DNA of 64,000 bases from Massilioclostridium coli (GCF_900095865.1 NZ_FMIZ01000007.1:1548530-1612529), one strand, 5' to 3'. Shown: positions 7,651 through 17,905, numbered from the stretch's first letter. Numbers and translations are program-made. Notes: generated by a model not told the origin, from the letters alone.

Positions 7651-8506
7651 TTATGAGTTGTAGTTTGTCAATGTTTTTTCGAGAAGCTTCTATCCCTTCG
7701 GAAGTATAAATTCTAGTTATATCCAAACTACTATGGCCAAGGATATCTGCTAAATTAACCAAGTCTTTGGTATAACAATAAAAAGTTCTTGCGAATAGAT
7801 GTCGTAAATTATGCGGAAATATTTTTTCTGGTGAAATACCAGCCAGTTCCGCAATTTTTTTCATCTCTCGCCATATATTCGAACGGTCTTTTGGTTTACC
7901 ACTTTTTGTTTTGAAAATAATACCGGATTGGATCTGTTTTTTCTTTGCATAACAGTTTAATTTTTTTTGCAACAGATTTGGAATTAATACCAAACGGTAT
8001 TTCCCTTTATTCCATACTTTTGCAACACCTAATTTTACTGCTTCTACTGTAAAAAAGTTTAATTCACTAATTCGGATACCAGTGGAACATATTGTTTCCA
8101 TAATCAATGCAAGCTGTTCTTTCCCTTGAGACTGTGCTGTTTTAACTAGATTTTCGTATTCTACTTTGGTTAGTTCTTTTTCTTTTCGAATAAAAAAGTT
8201 ATTCTGTATCCTGATTTGTTTTGTTTTTAAATGCTCCAAATTCAGAAAATTTAAAAACTGGTTTAAAGCTACTAACATAGAATTTACACTGGTGATAGCA
8301 TAATGTTCCATGAGCCATTCTTTGTAAAGAAGGATGCGTTGTTTATTAATTTGTTTGTTATCTCCTAGATAAGAATAAAACGTGCGGATATCGGTAATAT
8401 ATTTACGAATAGTAGCACTAGCATTTTCCCGGTCATATAATACCTGTTTAAATTGATAAATATGTTCTGTTTTTAAAGAAAAGTAAGTTTCGTTGCTGAT
8501 TTCCAT
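7640..8506 (-). CDS. Tyrosine recombinase, probable invertase of the cps promoter
   Basis: The 288-residue protein has an N-terminal SAM-like core-binding domain (about 1-100) and a C-terminal catalytic domain. The tyrosine-recombinase residues are visible: Arg in STGIRISEL, Lys in WNKGKYR, His-x-x-Arg in HNLRHLFAR, His in LGHSSLDIT and the nucleophile Tyr in RIYTS. I chose the ATG at 8504-8506 (MEISNETYF) because GGGAGG lies eight bases upstream; the longer ORF from 8545 has no such site. The size and lack of an arm-binding domain resemble XerC/D and DNA-inversion recombinases more than phage integrases. Its position next to the dif-like inverted sites and a polysaccharide operon fits a phase-variation switch. 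No prophage genes are nearby. Confidence 0.9.
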   Translation of the reverse strand: MEISNETYFSLKTEHIYQFKQVLYDRENASATIRKYITDIRTFYSYLGDNKQINKQRILLYKEWLMEHYAITSVNSMLVALNQFLNFLNLEHLKTKQIRIQNNFFIRKEKELTKVEYENLVKTAQSQGKEQLALIMETICSTGIRISELNFFTVEAVKLGVAKVWNKGKYRLVLIPNLLQKKLNCYAKKKQIQSGIIFKTKSGKPKDRSNIWREMKKIAELAGISPEKIFPHNLRHLFARTFYCYTKDLVNLADILGHSSLDITRIYTSEGIEASRKNIDKLQLIITI

Positions 8507-8742
8507 TTTTAATATCCTCCCTAACAATAATTTGAATAAATTCATACAATATTATAAGTTATTTTGTCGAAAAACATATATTTATCGTAAAACTTTTTAA
8601 AGAACAATCAAGTAAATAGATTCTGTTCTATTTATTTTTTGTATTTACGAGAGGAACATTAATAAATTTTTAAGTATTTTATCGTTTATACTATCTAAAA
8701 TTTCTATTTTTGATTAAATTTAATGAAAAATTAAAAGAAATA
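8507..8742. other. AT-rich intergenic region upstream of the recombinase
   Basis: No credible gene. A minus-strand TATAAT lies at 8551-8556, about 45 bp before the recombinase start, without a clear -35. The rest is unremarkable AT-rich sequence up to the terminator of the next gene. Confidence 0.5.
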
Positions 8743-8790
8743 AAAATAAGACCCCCAACCTTATAAAAAGGTCGGGGGTCTTATTTTTAA
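8743..8790 (-). terminator. Rho-independent terminator of the GH78 gene
   Basis: A strong hairpin: AAGACCCCCAACC pairs imperfectly with GGTCGGGGGTCTT around a short AT loop, with A/T tracts on both sides. It lies directly after the stop codon of the leftward GH78 gene. Confidence 0.85.
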
Positions 8791-8831
8791 CACTATAATT
8801 GGTGGTTATAAACCATCACAGAAAAGAAATA

Positions 8832-11800
8832 CTATTTTTTCTTTTTCAGAGCTACTACTGCTGCGCCTGCCAATACCAGTGCCATTACTCCTGCGATTGG
8901 TGCAACATCACCTGTTTTGGCTGCGTTTGCTTTTGTTGTGGTAGATTCTTGCCCTGTTTGTGTACTATCCGCTTTGTTGTCATCTGGTGTTTCGGTAGAT
9001 GGTTTTTCTACTGCTACCAGACCTTTCATTGCTTCTTGTACACTTTCTACTGCTGCGTCTACTTCTTCCTGGGTTGCATCTTCGTTCGCCATCACTGCGT
9101 TTGCTTCTGCTACTGCTGCTTGCAGTACTGCATAGCTTTCCGCTGTATATGCGTTCGCATCTTTGCCGTTGGCTTCCGCAATTACTTTTTCCAGGATGGA
9201 TTTATCTGCTTTGTATCTCAGGTTCAGCATCGCGTTCAACAGATTGGTTTCTGCTGTTTCGATTTCTGCCTGCATTGCATTGTCTTTATCTGCTAACAAT
9301 TCTTGTGCTGCTCTCAATGCTTCCTGGAACTCTGCCTGACCTGCTTCTACAAAGTCATTCATGTCGTAGGTTTCCGCCAATGCTACCAAGGATTCTAAGG
9401 ATGTGATGTCACCTTTAACAAATCCTAGTTTATGGATTTCGTTCATCAGATTCTGCCATGCTGTGTCTACTTCAGACTGTATCGCATACGCATTTTCAGA
9501 AACTTCTTTCGCCGCTGCTAATGCCGCCTTAAAGGATTCCTGTACATCTTTGATGACATTGTTAAATTCATCGGATGCCTGTTGTTCTTCCGCATATGCG
9601 ATTACTCGATTCAAAATAGACTTATCAACAGGTTTTGTCACTTCAAATTTTACTTTATCCATTGCTGGAGAACCGTTGGTAAACCGTGCTACCAAGTATG
9701 CTGTACCTTCCATTTTCGCTTGAAGCACAGGGGTTTCTGTATTAGCCTGGCTTAATTCTGCAACCATAGAAGGCATACCGTTTTCATCTTCCACTGACCA
9801 AATAATATCATTATTTTGCATGGTAGAAGGTGTTACAACCGCTGATACAGGCATAGAGCTTCCAATGCCCAAAGAACTTCCTTGCAATGGATTGATTTTA
9901 ATACTACCTACAGAATTTGGTTCCTGTTTGGAGGATTCTCCATTAATCGTAACTTCTGCAAGTTGTACACGATTCACAACAGATGTTTTCTCGTCATAAG
10001 TAGGAAGACCTAATTTGGTAACTTCGATAGTTACATACTGCGCTGTAACATCCTTGCCAAAATCTACGGAATAACATCCGCGTTCTGTATGCGGAGCATC
10101 TGGAATTTTAGCTCCTGTTACTTCTTTTACTACGGTATATTCAGAAGAATTACTGTCTTTTACCAAAATCTTAAAGTCTTCTGGGAAGTTGGCAGTGATA
10201 TTAGAATCCTCTTTTTCTGCATCACTATCCGTCCTTGGATAAAGAGAAACATTATTGATTACACGGTCTTTTCCAAGATCGAAGGTGATACGGTGAGGTG
10301 TTGCACTAATATCTTTGGTGTTATATCCCTCTGAAGAATATCCCTTTGGACCTACATTTCCATTATTTCTACCCTGGCTTTGCAAAATACCATCATTCAG
10401 GAAACTGAGTTTCCATGCAGCACTCTCGTAAGAATTGGTTGCTGTAATGGTTGCTTCTTTGGCAAAGTTAGTAATATCGTCTGCTTGAGCAAATACTTCT
10501 ATTTCGGTTAATTGTACACGACGTGCAACACGTCCATCCGGGAATTTTTCATCATTGGTAGGTTCCCCTAATGTATTAACTAAAATACGTACATATTGTG
10601 CAGTTTGAGGTTCAAACTCAAATATAGCTGGTTGATTTTGTGGATTTGGATAATTGGAATACGAAGAAACAGTAGACCAATCTTTATTGTTATTCGATAC
10701 CTGAATATCAAATCCAACTGGGAAGTTTGGTGATTCTGTACCACCATTTGCAGTTTGGACATCGTTACGAGGATATAATACTAATTTGCTAAATTGTTGT
10801 GGCTGCCCTAAATTGATTGTAACATCAATTGGGTTAGCGGAAATATCCGCGTCCTGGAATTCAGAAGAAGTGTATCCTTCTACAGATCCCGTTGCATCGG
10901 TAATTCCATCTGTAATATTACTTACCGTCCATGGTCCACCCATTTCCAATGAATTGTTACTTGTTACAGGTTTCCCGAAAGCAATATTTTCCAGTGGTTT
11001 TTCAGCGGAAATATATTCCTCAAAACCAGCATTTAAGGTAATATCCTGGTTCATTGTAATATAGGTTACTTTGGAATTATCCTGATAGGTTCCACTCCAT
11101 CCAGTAAAGATAGCGGTTTCTACTGGGCATGCTTCTACCGCTACTGTAGTACCTGATGGATAAGAAGCAGTAAATGGTAAGGTTTCTTGCTTGCCGTTTA
11201 CAAGAACAGAACCTTCTCCTGTACCAGTCAGTGACAGAATTTGCTCATTGGAAGAATCCGTGCTATAAGCCATAATTTCAGCTAACTGAATCCGGTATGG
11301 GTCAGCAACACCTTCTGGGCTTGCATAAGGTCCTAATTTTAACACATGTAGACGAATGTATTGTGCATCTTGGGATTCAAATTCATACATTTGAGGTTTT
11401 CCCATAGGGTTGGTATCATCCTGTACATGCAATACATCTGTAAAGTTTGTTCCATCTGTACTGGTTTGGATGATAAAATCCGTTGGGAAGTTTGGAGTTT
11501 TTCCATCCGCTGTAACAGCATCGGTACGTGGATAAATAGATATGCTGTTAAAATTCTTTTGCTCTTTTAAATTTAAGGTAATATCTATTGGATGATCGGA
11601 AATATCATTGCCATTTTGAACATTAGCAATTACATTTGTAGTATAACCAGTAGAAATATTACCATCGGTTAAATTATTTTTACTCCAGGTTGGAGGAGCT
11701 TCCATACTATCTGTTGCAGTTACCTCAGAGCCTTTTGCCAAGTTTATATTTGCTGCATAACCGCTATTAATTTCTAAAGAGATATCCTTGTCAACTTTTA

Positions 11801-14651
11801 CAGCTAGTTCTGAGTTAGCGGAATAAATATCGCCTTGCCAGTTCATAAAATGGGTGATGCCAAATTTTTGATCCTTTGCTTTTAGCTGTACCACATCACC
11901 TGTTTTTACTACCAAAGTAGTTGGTAAAGTATAATCCTGGCCATTATATTCTACTATTACATCATTATTTTCTGGATTGGATAATTTTATTAAGCTGTAT
12001 TCCTTTTGTTCTTTTTGTTTAAAGTTTGCGGTAATGTTCAAATCAGTATTTGCTGTAATCTCTATCTGGGTATTTTCAGAGCCAATAGAACCACTCCAAT
12101 AGTCAAAACTATGTTCACTATCCGGTGTTGCGGTAAGGGTTAGTTTACTACCCGCTGCTACTGTTGTTGTATATGGCAGTTCTACTATAGTATTATCAAC
12201 AGAAACAGTCCCACCTTCTGTACCCTGAATTGTTACAGTGTAGCTTTCTTTGCTATCTGTTTTAGGGGTTGACTGGATTTGATAGCTGCCTGGATTTACA
12301 GTAAAGTAAACATATTTTCCATCTTGTCCGGTATATACAACATTTTGGTTTCCGTTTACTGCCACTCCATTTTCAAATACAACAGAACCGTTAGCTGTAA
12401 TAATAGAGTTGATCCCTTCAAAGCGAGGGATTGCAACCAACGCAGTGGTTTCTGCTGGTGAAGTCACATTCATGGAGAATGTATTCACCGCCAGATCCTG
12501 TTGCATGGCAACATCAATCGCACCTTTTACAGAAGGAACAGAAACTTGAACTTGGTTTAATTCTCCCATATCCGGAGTGATCTCATAAACATCATAACCG
12601 GCAGTAACTGGTTTTACCCCTGCCATATACTTGGACATGGTAATCATTGGACCACCAGACCATGCATGGTTTCTGGTTCCGCTTCCTTTATCCCACATTT
12701 CCCACAGGGTAGTATAACCATTATCAGTTGCCATTGGGGTATAACGGGTTACCATTCTGTTTTGGGCTTGTTCCATATATCCCATCTCACACATTGCGTC
12801 CAATACATACTTTTCCATATATGGGCTTGCGTTAAAGATGGTTTCCAAAACATTTTCTACTGTTGGGTACTGGCTTTCGTTCACCAAGCCAGCCAATACT
12901 GCCATTGCGTTGGCACGATCATCTGGTTTCGCTTGATTTGTAGATTTGTATCCTTTTTCGGTCCAGAAGCTATTGTAGTTCATTTCAATGCTGTCCAGAC
13001 GTTCCTGCATTGCGGAAATATCTTCTTTATATCCCAATACTTCTGCCATTTTTACTACATCGGACATTGCTTTGTAGTACCAAGCGTTCTCTAATACTGG
13101 AACATCTGCATTGGAACCCCAGTCAGGCCAATCCCAACTACCTGCACGATGGACAACTAAGCCATTGCTACCCATATCCCATTTGTATAAATAGGTTTTG
13201 GAAGCCTCGTACATTTTTTCCAGAGATTCGGTTCTACCTGTATACAGATAATATTCCCAGAAACCGCAAATACCAGCCAACTGCTGCATCGGAAGTTCAA
13301 AATAATCCCCAGCAATTGGAACTACTGTTTGCAATACATCATTGCGGTACTCATTTTCATTGTCAGTTTCCATCCAGCCCAACATTTGGTCCAGACCTTT
13401 TTCATATAACAGGTAGGAATTTTCATCCATGGAGTACACAATCTGCATCATCTCGTTGGTGGCGTCACCCCACCATTGGGCACGTTCACGGTCCGGGCAA
13501 TCCATAAAGTTATCCCTCATGGTGACATATAGGGTACGCAAACACATCTGCCACAGATTGTTGTAAAATTCATTATCGCTGGTAAATGAACCTGTAAATT
13601 CGGTATTATATCCGCTTTCACGGTATTGTAGGCTGATAATTTTTACGCCAGCTGGAATTTCATATGTAATATATTGCCCATTAAACCAGCCCAGTGCTTC
13701 AAATTCCTGTACACCATTTCCATTAGTGATATAGGTACTGCGCACTGCCCCAATATTGGTGTTTTCGGTAGTCATTTTAATTTCCAGACCTGGCTTGTCT
13801 GTTTCAATTTTTAGATATGGGGTCAATTGAGCGTTGTAAGGAACATTCATGGTAATGGATTCTGTCTGGGTTGTGGTATAATCCCGGTACTCGTCCATAT
13901 TTAAATACTCTTTTAAGCCATAATCTTTTGTCAATGGGATAGGACGCTTATACAGTTCATTCCAAGGTGCACAAGGAGCCTGTCCCATTTCAGTGGCGTT
14001 CTCCCAGCCACTGTCATTATATCCAGGCTCTTCCCAACCATTATCTTCTGTTTTTCTCGCATCGTAATAGATATTATATGCTGGAATTCGGTAGTTTGGC
14101 TGACCAACTCCTGCGATTTTGGTATCGTCCAGATATGCCTCATCCCGTTTTACTTTCCAACTGTCATCTGAGATTACCAATTGGTCTCCAATTTGCGCTT
14201 CAAACAAAAAGCCCGCTTTTTTACTGCTGTAGTTGGAATAGCTGGCATACTGGTCTTTTGGTCCCCAATACCAAGCTTTTACTGCAATAGTGTTTGTGCC
14301 AGTTTTTAAATATGGGGCAATATCCACCACATCATAATAGCCATCTTCCGGTGTAGGACCACGTTTTAATCCACCTTCAAATACGACTAATTCACCATTG
14401 ATATACAGCCAATATCGGGAATCTACTGCCAATCTGGCTTCCGCTTTTTCTGGAACTTCGGTTAATTCTACTGTTTTGCGGAAATCCATCCAAGTATTTC
14501 GGGCAGTTGAATCGTCATCCCAGATCCACTGGGCATCCCACGTGCTGACATGTTCTTGTTCTTCCGCAGCAAAAGCAAAATTTCCAACCATACTGCTGCA
14601 TAAGATTGCCCCGGAAATCAAAATTCCCAAGGCACGTTTCCACATCTTCAT
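8832..14651 (-). CDS. Giant surface-anchored GH78 alpha-L-rhamnosidase
   Basis: This 1939-residue secreted protein starts at an ATG behind AAGGAGG. Order: signal peptide 1-28; GH78 N-terminal beta domains with WIWDD and WLYINGE; (alpha/alpha)6 catalytic domain with DCPDRERAQWWGDA near 382-395 and NHAWSGG near 660; two InlB-like repeats with GGTV and FDYWSG (about 800-965); three F5/8-type-C carbohydrate-binding modules (about 967-1130, 1220-1390, 1395-1560) with a further InlB-like repeat between the first two; an Ig-like domain; FIVAR-type stalk modules (1683-1880); and a cell-wall sorting signal with KTGD, a hydrophobic helix and KKKK. It should remove terminal alpha-L-rhamnose from plant or microbial glycans at the cell surface. 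Unlike the other five rhamnosidases here it has no divergent AraC partner. Confidence 0.93.
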   Translation of the reverse strand: MKMWKRALGILISGAILCSSMVGNFAFAAEEQEHVSTWDAQWIWDDDSTARNTWMDFRKTVELTEVPEKAEARLAVDSRYWLYINGELVVFEGGLKRGPTPEDGYYDVVDIAPYLKTGTNTIAVKAWYWGPKDQYASYSNYSSKKAGFLFEAQIGDQLVISDDSWKVKRDEAYLDDTKIAGVGQPNYRIPAYNIYYDARKTEDNGWEEPGYNDSGWENATEMGQAPCAPWNELYKRPIPLTKDYGLKEYLNMDEYRDYTTTQTESITMNVPYNAQLTPYLKIETDKPGLEIKMTTENTNIGAVRSTYITNGNGVQEFEALGWFNGQYITYEIPAGVKIISLQYRESGYNTEFTGSFTSDNEFYNNLWQMCLRTLYVTMRDNFMDCPDRERAQWWGDATNEMMQIVYSMDENSYLLYEKGLDQMLGWMETDNENEYRNDVLQTVVPIAGDYFELPMQQLAGICGFWEYYLYTGRTESLEKMYEASKTYLYKWDMGSNGLVVHRAGSWDWPDWGSNADVPVLENAWYYKAMSDVVKMAEVLGYKEDISAMQERLDSIEMNYNSFWTEKGYKSTNQAKPDDRANAMAVLAGLVNESQYPTVENVLETIFNASPYMEKYVLDAMCEMGYMEQAQNRMVTRYTPMATDNGYTTLWEMWDKGSGTRNHAWSGGPMITMSKYMAGVKPVTAGYDVYEITPDMGELNQVQVSVPSVKGAIDVAMQQDLAVNTFSMNVTSPAETTALVAIPRFEGINSIITANGSVVFENGVAVNGNQNVVYTGQDGKYVYFTVNPGSYQIQSTPKTDSKESYTVTIQGTEGGTVSVDNTIVELPYTTTVAAGSKLTLTATPDSEHSFDYWSGSIGSENTQIEITANTDLNITANFKQKEQKEYSLIKLSNPENNDVIVEYNGQDYTLPTTLVVKTGDVVQLKAKDQKFGITHFMNWQGDIYSANSELAVKVDKDISLEINSGYAANINLAKGSEVTATDSMEAPPTWSKNNLTDGNISTGYTTNVIANVQNGNDISDHPIDITLNLKEQKNFNSISIYPRTDAVTADGKTPNFPTDFIIQTSTDGTNFTDVLHVQDDTNPMGKPQMYEFESQDAQYIRLHVLKLGPYASPEGVADPYRIQLAEIMAYSTDSSNEQILSLTGTGEGSVLVNGKQETLPFTASYPSGTTVAVEACPVETAIFTGWSGTYQDNSKVTYITMNQDITLNAGFEEYISAEKPLENIAFGKPVTSNNSLEMGGPWTVSNITDGITDATGSVEGYTSSEFQDADISANPIDVTINLGQPQQFSKLVLYPRNDVQTANGGTESPNFPVGFDIQVSNNNKDWSTVSSYSNYPNPQNQPAIFEFEPQTAQYVRILVNTLGEPTNDEKFPDGRVARRVQLTEIEVFAQADDITNFAKEATITATNSYESAAWKLSFLNDGILQSQGRNNGNVGPKGYSSEGYNTKDISATPHRITFDLGKDRVINNVSLYPRTDSDAEKEDSNITANFPEDFKILVKDSNSSEYTVVKEVTGAKIPDAPHTERGCYSVDFGKDVTAQYVTIEVTKLGLPTYDEKTSVVNRVQLAEVTINGESSKQEPNSVGSIKINPLQGSSLGIGSSMPVSAVVTPSTMQNNDIIWSVEDENGMPSMVAELSQANTETPVLQAKMEGTAYLVARFTNGSPAMDKVKFEVTKPVDKSILNRVIAYAEEQQASDEFNNVIKDVQESFKAALAAAKEVSENAYAIQSEVDTAWQNLMNEIHKLGFVKGDITSLESLVALAETYDMNDFVEAGQAEFQEALRAAQELLADKDNAMQAEIETAETNLLNAMLNLRYKADKSILEKVIAEANGKDANAYTAESYAVLQAAVAEANAVMANEDATQEEVDAAVESVQEAMKGLVAVEKPSTETPDDNKADSTQTGQESTTTKANAAKTGDVAPIAGVMALVLAGAAVVALKKKK

Positions 14652-15160
14652 GCCTTTTCCTCCTTGTGTTATAAATATATAAATGGTATCTTATAAAATA
14701 TTCTACTTTCCTCCTTCCTATGTTATAAATTAAGACACCAATTTAACAATTTCATGTTATTTTATTATATCTTTTTTATATATACTTTTCTATCACCATT
14801 TTACACAAACTTTCCTTATTATTTTTTACAGTTTGCTATCGTAAAAATAATAACAAAATTATTTATTGTATCAATTATAGGCATCAATAATTATAGTTTC
14901 TTGTTTATCCTATATAAATAGATGTCCTTATCTCCCCTTTGCCATGATTATAAGGATATTCTATTATAATAAACCATAGATTACCTATTATCATTTTGTT
15001 GTTCTCAGTAATAGAAAGCAAAATTTTTTATAGACTAATTTCATAAAAAACCGTACAACTAAAAAAGGCAGGTACTTCTATACCCACCTTTTTATTACCA
15101 CATGGACTAAAAAGTTTTTCATATAAATGGTAAATTATTTTTATACTTCTTTTCTTTCTA
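14652..15160. other. Intergenic region upstream of GH78
   Basis: No gene is supported. A minus-strand TATAAT is present at 14764-14769 without a recognisable -35, which fits an activator-dependent promoter for the GH78 gene. An imperfect hairpin with T-run at about 15065-15095 probably terminates the leftward gene that follows. The rest is AT-rich and featureless. Confidence 0.5.
15065..15095 (-). terminator. Imperfect terminator hairpin after the carbonic-anhydrase-like gene
   Basis: AAAAAGG-GGTA and TACC-CCTTTTT arms pair with two internal mismatches, followed by a T-run on either strand. Its position 3' of the leftward hexapeptide-repeat gene supports a terminator. Confidence 0.5.
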
Positions 15161-15640
15161 TTATTCGTTTGGGATGCAGCCAACATATTCTTCCGCATTG
15201 GCTGTATTATGCTGAATTTCTTCTGGTGTAAGGCTGCGTTTCACCTTTGCAGGGTTGCCAAAGATCAAAGAATTATCAGGTACGATTGTATTTTGTGTCA
15301 CTAAGGCACCAGCCCCAACAATACAATTCTTTCCAATTTTGGCCCCATTTAACACAATAGCTCCCATTCCAATTAGAGAGTTATCTCCTATGGTACAGCT
15401 ATGCAAAATTGCTCCATGACCTACCGTTACCTGGTTTCCAATAGTTAATGGCATCCCAGCATCGCTATGCAGGATACAGCCATCCTGAATGTTGGAACGG
15501 TCCCCTATTTTTATTTGTGATAAGTCTCCCCGAATCACAGCATGATACCATATAGAAGAATATTCCCCAATGGAAACATTCCCTACTACGGCAACCCCCG
15601 GTACAAGATAAGCTGTTTTTGCTATTATTGGTTGTTTCAT
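15161..15640 (-). CDS. Gamma-carbonic-anhydrase-like hexapeptide-repeat protein (YrdA/PaaY type)
   Basis: The 159-residue cytoplasmic protein is made almost wholly of hexapeptide repeats forming a left-handed beta-helix trimer. The signature SSIWYHAVIRGDLSQIKIGD, then NIQDGCILHSD and VGHGAILHSCTIGDNSLIGMG, supplies the three metal-binding histidines of gamma-carbonic-anhydrase homologues. GNPAKVKRSLTPEEI closes the protein. Members are often annotated as acyl/acetyl transferases, but most bind zinc and some hydrate CO2. It is a single gene with no obvious partner, and the physiological reaction is not settled for most relatives. Confidence 0.92.
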   Translation of the reverse strand: MKQPIIAKTAYLVPGVAVVGNVSIGEYSSIWYHAVIRGDLSQIKIGDRSNIQDGCILHSDAGMPLTIGNQVTVGHGAILHSCTIGDNSLIGMGAIVLNGAKIGKNCIVGAGALVTQNTIVPDNSLIFGNPAKVKRSLTPEEIQHNTANAEEYVGCIPNE

Positions 15641-15853
15641 AAAATATCAGCCTCCTGTAATTAGTATACCATAATCCAAACCGATTTTCTATTTTTATCT
15701 ATATAAAACGGTAAAAACATCTAAATCCAATTATAAAGTGATTTTCTAAATTGCAATTTGGTTTATTTTCCCCACTTTTTAAATATAACGAAAAAGATGT
15801 GAAAATATAATGTAAAAATATAAACAAAATACCAAATTTATGGGGATGCACAA

Positions 15854-15883
15854 TTGACAAACAAGATAGTAAAATGATACAAT
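15854..15883 (+). promoter_or_regulatory. Promoter of csoR-copZ-asnS
   Basis: TTGACA at 15854-15859 and TACAAT at 15878-15883, spacing 18 bp, lie 45 bp upstream of the csoR start. No clear GC-rich CsoR operator was recognised around it. Confidence 0.7.
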
Positions 15884-15927
15884 AATCATACAAGTCTAAT
15901 AATATAGTTTAGAAAGAAGGTACCTGG

Positions 15928-16194
15928 TTGACAGAGGAAAAGAAAAAGGCTTTGTTAGCCCTAAAAACCTGTCGCGGACAAATAGAGGGTATTATAAAAA
16001 TGATTGAGGAAGAACGGTATTGCATCGATATTTCCAATCAAATTTTAGCCGCCCAATCCATGCTTAAACGTGCGAATAAACTCATCCTTGCAGGGCATAT
16101 GCATAGTTGTATGAGAACCGCTATGGAAAACAACGAAGATATTGACCAAAAAACTAAAGAACTAGAGGATATTATTAGCAAGTTAATTAACTGA
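15928..16194 (+). CDS. csoR: CsoR-family metal-sensing repressor
   Basis: The 88-residue all-helical repressor starts with TTG at 15928, seven bases after AGAAAGAAGG. It carries the Cu(I)-site pattern of CsoR: Cys in EERYCIDIS and His plus Cys in HMHSCM. KTCRGQIEGIIKMIEE is the typical first helix. Copper binding would release it from DNA. It is followed after 13 bp by a CopZ-like chaperone, supporting copper rather than nickel or persulfide as the signal. No CopA ATPase is in the window, so the efflux pump must be elsewhere. Confidence 0.92.
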   Translation: MTEEKKKALLALKTCRGQIEGIIKMIEEERYCIDISNQILAAQSMLKRANKLILAGHMHSCMRTAMENNEDIDQKTKELEDIISKLIN

Positions 16195-16207
16195 GGAGGT
16201 TTTTAAT

Positions 16208-16411
16208 ATGACAAAAGTGTATATTAATGGTATGGCGTGCCAACATTGTGTAAACCGTGTAAAAGGCGCATTAGAGGAGTTAGGCTTATCCAATGTGCGT
16301 GTAAGCTTGGAAAACCGGGTTGCTAGCTTTGACGGCACAGCAACAAACGCGCAGTTAATTGAAGCGATCGAAGATGTTGGATTTGAAGTAACAAAAATTG
16401 AGACAGAATAA
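16208..16411 (+). CDS. copZ: Copper chaperone (HMA domain, CopZ-like)
   Basis: The 67-residue heavy-metal-associated domain has the metal-binding loop GMACQHC at residues 8-14 and the ferredoxin-like fold pattern throughout. It would carry Cu(I) in the cytoplasm between the efflux ATPase and CsoR. GAGGAGG just upstream gives a good ribosome-binding site. It lies in the csoR transcript, and asnS begins 37 bp downstream. Confidence 0.93.
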   Translation: MTKVYINGMACQHCVNRVKGALEELGLSNVRVSLENRVASFDGTATNAQLIEAIEDVGFEVTKIETE

Positions 16412-16448
16412 ACTGTTTAGACAACAAGATAAAAAGGAGCAAATAAAA

Positions 16449-17843
16449 ATGAAACGAACAGAAATTTCTGATCTGTATCAAAAATATACAGAAATGGATG
16501 GCGCACAGGTTACCATTGGTGGCTGGGTTCGTACCATCCGTGATTCCAAAGCATTAGGATTCATTGAATTAAACGACGGCAGTTGTTTTAAAGGAGTTCA
16601 AATTGTATTTGAAGATGGTAAAGTATCGAACTTTAAAGAAGTAGCAAAATACAATGTAGGCAGCGCAATTATTGTAACTGGTAAGGTTTTAGTTACACCA
16701 AACGCACGCCAGCCATTTGAAATCCATGCGGAGGAAATCCAATTGGAAGGGGCATCCTCTCCAGATTATCCACTACAAAAGAAACGCCATTCTTTGGAGT
16801 TTTTACGTTCGATTGCTCACCTGCGTCCACGTACTAACACATTTAGCGCAGTATTCCGGGTACGTTCTGCTGCTGCGTACGCAATCCACAAATTCTTTAA
16901 CGAACGTGGTTTTATCTACGCACATACCCCATTGATTACCGCAAGTGATGCGGAAGGCGCTGGAGAAATGTTCCGGGTTACCACTTTGGCCCCCAAAAAT
17001 CCTCCTTTAACCGAGGAAGGGGAAGTTGATTTTTCTCAAGACTTTTTTGGAAAACCAACTAGTTTGACAGTATCTGGCCAATTGGAAGCGGAATGCATGA
17101 CCATGGCGTTTGGAAAAACCTATACCTTTGGTCCTACTTTCCGTGCAGAAAATTCCAATACAGCACGTCATGCGGCTGAGTTCTGGATGATTGAACCTGA
17201 AATTGCTTTTGCCGATTTACAAGATGATATGGAATTAGCAAAAGATATGATCCAGTTTGTACTGCAATATGTTTTGGATACCTGTCCAGCGGACATGGAA
17301 TTTTTTAATGCCCATTATGATAAAACTCTGTTACAACGTTTAAATGATTTAATCCACTCCGACTTTGGACATGTTACCTACACAGAAGCAATTGAAATTT
17401 TAGAACAGCATAAGGACAAATTTGAATACCCTGTTTATTGGGGTGTTGATCTGCAAACAGAACACGAACGCTTCTTAACAGAAGAAATCTTTAAAAAGCC
17501 TATCTTTGTTACCGATTATCCAAAGGAAATCAAAGCATTTTACATGCGATTAAACGACGACCAGAAAACCGTTGCCGCTATGGATTTATTGGTTCCAGGT
17601 GTAGGAGAGATTATCGGTGGAAGCCAGCGTGAAGAACGTTTGGATATTCTGGAACAACGGATTGAAGAACTGGGCATGAAAACAGAGGATTATTCCTGGT
17701 ATCTGGATTTACGCCGTTTTGGTGGCACCAAACACTGTGGCTTTGGTTTGGGATTTGAACGCCTGATTATGTATATGACTGGTATTTCCAACATCCGTGA
17801 TGTATTGCCATTCCCAAGAACAACTGGTTCTGCTGAATATTAA
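16449..17843 (+). CDS. asnS: Asparaginyl-tRNA synthetase
   Basis: This class II aminoacyl-tRNA synthetase charges tRNA-Asn. The start at 16449 ([10 protein letters not shown]) follows AAAAAGGAG and gives 464 residues, the usual length; a longer frame from 16398 would overlap copZ. An OB-fold anticodon-binding domain occupies about 15-110 ([20 protein letters not shown]). Class II motif 2 is [21 protein letters not shown] and motif 3 is [15 protein letters not shown] near the C-terminus. It seems to be co-transcribed with csoR-copZ, an unusual pairing for a housekeeping synthetase. No promoter was recognised between them. Confidence 0.97.
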   Translation: MKRTEISDLYQKYTEMDGAQVTIGGWVRTIRDSKALGFIELNDGSCFKGVQIVFEDGKVSNFKEVAKYNVGSAIIVTGKVLVTPNARQPFEIHAEEIQLEGASSPDYPLQKKRHSLEFLRSIAHLRPRTNTFSAVFRVRSAAAYAIHKFFNERGFIYAHTPLITASDAEGAGEMFRVTTLAPKNPPLTEEGEVDFSQDFFGKPTSLTVSGQLEAECMTMAFGKTYTFGPTFRAENSNTARHAAEFWMIEPEIAFADLQDDMELAKDMIQFVLQYVLDTCPADMEFFNAHYDKTLLQRLNDLIHSDFGHVTYTEAIEILEQHKDKFEYPVYWGVDLQTEHERFLTEEIFKKPIFVTDYPKEIKAFYMRLNDDQKTVAAMDLLVPGVGEIIGGSQREERLDILEQRIEELGMKTEDYSWYLDLRRFGGTKHCGFGLGFERLIMYMTGISNIRDVLPFPRTTGSAEY

Positions 17844-17867
17844 TACAATATTGTAGTTCTATTTGTG

Positions 17868-17905
17868 ATTACCCAGCAAATCGATTTGTTGGGTAATTTT
17901 TTAGC
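17868..17905 (+). terminator. Terminator after asnS
   Basis: TTACCCAGCAAATCGATTTG with TTGGGTAA forms a long hairpin followed by a six-base T-run, 25 bp after the asnS stop. Confidence 0.85.

Noticed and set aside
7640-8506. Prophage or conjugative element integrase
   Set aside because: No phage or mobility genes, no tRNA target and no direct-repeat att pair; the adjacent inverted dif-like sites fit a DNA-inversion role better.
8799-9406. Open frames antisense to the FIVAR region of the GH78 gene
   Set aside because: Low-complexity Leu/Cys-rich or Ala/Ser-rich translations arising from biased codon use opposite a real gene; no ribosome-binding site.
15699-15893. 64-residue minus-strand ORF upstream of csoR
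   Set aside because: It covers the csoR promoter on the opposite strand and has no coding character.
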